From Caulobacter sp. (GTDB lineage: Bacteria; Pseudomonadota; Alphaproteobacteria; Caulobacterales; Caulobacteraceae): a stretch of 64,000 bases of DNA. Position 1 is the stretch's first letter. Each line of letters begins with the position of its first letter. A program made the position numbers and the translations under genes. The stretch is taken from NCBI GenBank assembly GCA_017745235.1, contig JAGHZU010000003.1, positions 62,001-126,000 of the forward strand. The letters are read 5' to 3'. The notes beneath the pieces were generated by a model. The model ran no database searches. It was given only the letters and a program-made list of their open reading frames with translations, and had not been told where the DNA came from. Of this stretch, positions 63,065-64,000 are shown piece by piece.

Positions 63065-64000
63065 ATGAGTGAAGTTTGGCAGCGCCTGGACGCGCCCAAC
63101 TACTATCGGGCCACCAAGAAGTACGACCTGAGCTTTCCGCGCCTCACGGAGACACTCGACGTCGACACCGTCATCATCGGCGGCGGTTTCTCTGGCATCA
63201 ACACCGCGCTCGAACTGGCTGAAAAGGGCCTGACCAACACGGTCGTGCTCGAGGCGCGGATGCTGGGCTACGGAGGCGCCGGCCGCAACGGCGGACAGGT
63301 GATGGCCGGCATCGGTCACGACCTGAACGCCGTAGCCAAGCACGTCGGCAAGGACGGCATGAAGATGCTGTTCGAGATCTCCAATCTCGGCGCGGGCATC
63401 CTGCGAGGGCGGGCCGAACGCTATGGCATCGATGCCGACGTGCGCCGCGGCTACGGCTACCTCGCCTATAACCAGCGCCAGGCCGCCACCCTCCGCGCCT
63501 GGGAAAAGGAATTCCGCACCGCCGAGCCGGGAGAGGACATCCAACTGCTGGAAGGCGACGAGATCGCCAGCATCCTGGGCTCCAAGGTCTATGCCGCCGC
63601 GCTCAAGCACATGGGCGGCGGCCAGGTCAATTCGCTCAACCTGTTGCTAGGCGAGGCCAAGGCGCTGGCCAGCTATGGCGCGCGGATCTTCGAGAACAGT
63701 CCCGTTGTGGAAGTCACCTATGGCGACCGCATCACGGTCCGCACCGAAGACGGCAGCGTGCGAGCCTCCAAGCTCCTGTGGGCGGCGGACAGCTTCCTGC
63801 GCAACCTTGAGCCCGAGATCTACGGCAAGACGATCAACACCTATTCCTTCCAGGTGGCGACCGCCCCCCTCCCCGAAGCCGTCATCGACCGCCTCAGTCC
63901 CATTCGCGGGGCCTTTAGCGACATCAGTCCGGTCATCAACTATTTCCGGGTCACGAACGAAAACCGTCTGCTGTTCGGGTCGGCCACGCGCTGGGCCGAG
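63065..64000 (+). CDS. FAD-dependent amine oxidase (PuuB/DadA-like), partial at window end
   Basis: The first 312 residues of a D-amino-acid-oxidase-fold flavoprotein (DAO family). The FAD motif is VIIGGGFSGINTALELAEKG, followed by GYGGAGRNGGQVMAGIG, a pattern typical of gamma-glutamylputrescine oxidase and related glycine/sarcosine-type oxidases. GGAG precedes the ATG, 13 bases after the permease stop. The C-terminus is outside the window. The arrangement (aldehyde dehydrogenase, regulator, permease, oxidase) resembles puu-type polyamine catabolism, but a gamma-glutamylputrescine synthetase is not seen here. Confidence 0.9.
   Translation, partial: MSEVWQRLDAPNYYRATKKYDLSFPRLTETLDVDTVIIGGGFSGINTALELAEKGLTNTVVLEARMLGYGGAGRNGGQVMAGIGHDLNAVAKHVGKDGMKMLFEISNLGAGILRGRAERYGIDADVRRGYGYLAYNQRQAATLRAWEKEFRTAEPGEDIQLLEGDEIASILGSKVYAAALKHMGGGQVNSLNLLLGEAKALASYGARIFENSPVVEVTYGDRITVRTEDGSVRASKLLWAADSFLRNLEPEIYGKTINTYSFQVATAPLPEAVIDRLSPIRGAFSDISPVINYFRVTNENRLLFGSATRWAE

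Overview
The window looks like chromosomal DNA of a high-GC alphaproteobacterium of the Caulobacter/Phenylobacterium type. It is GC-rich throughout, carries four TonB-dependent receptors (TBDRs), and has a TBDR next to flavin-dependent 'tryptophan halogenase' genes. The operators centred on AGCGCT resemble the xylose/xylan operators known from Caulobacter and Xanthomonas. That placement is inference; no rRNA, tRNA or CRISPR was seen.

Layout: (1) 104-2124, an OmpR/EnvZ-type two-component pair. (2) 2330-5263, a TBDR divergent from a membrane-anchored LytTR regulator. (3) 5373-17354, a probable xylan-utilisation locus. TBDR, GH10 xylanase and cupin-8 protein run on the minus strand, divergent from four overlapping halogenase genes. 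The gap between them holds three AGCGCT-type dyads. (4) 17355-22613, an RHS-repeat protein with a lipase-like C-terminal domain, an abutting small lipoprotein (candidate immunity protein), an orphan RHS fragment and a possible transposase scrap. (5) 23137-24075, a metallophosphoesterase. (6) 24276-37676, nine minus-strand genes: aldehyde dehydrogenase, ThDP enzyme, class III CoA-transferase, HpcH/CitE lyase, TBDR, ThuA protein, MFS transporter, PQQ dehydrogenase and cytochrome c. They are divergent from a LysR gene and look like one catabolic unit for an unidentified acidic or polyol substrate. (7) 38971-42278, a LysR-SDR-EthD group and a secreted alpha/beta hydrolase. (8) 42398-44968, a persulfide-response module: a BigR/SqrR-like repressor, persulfide dioxygenase, rhodanese and TauE/SafE exporter. 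(9) 45118-47474, two surface-polymer transferases. (10) 47729-51778, a FecI-FecR-FecA-type cell-surface signalling system.

(11) 52075-58675 is a homogentisate operon: hmgA, fahA, a frameshifted maiA-like remnant, an MBL-fold protein, an FAD monooxygenase, a DUF2783 protein and a LuxR regulator. The monooxygenase may feed homogentisate into ring cleavage. (12) 58862-64000 holds an aldehyde dehydrogenase, an AraC regulator, an APC permease and a partial FAD amine oxidase. Together they suggest uptake and oxidation of an amine or amino acid.

The items most worth a second look are the four-halogenase operon with one catalytically eroded member, the RHS-lipase/lipoprotein pair, the nine-gene catabolic unit, and the broken maiA sitting exactly where that pathway step belongs.
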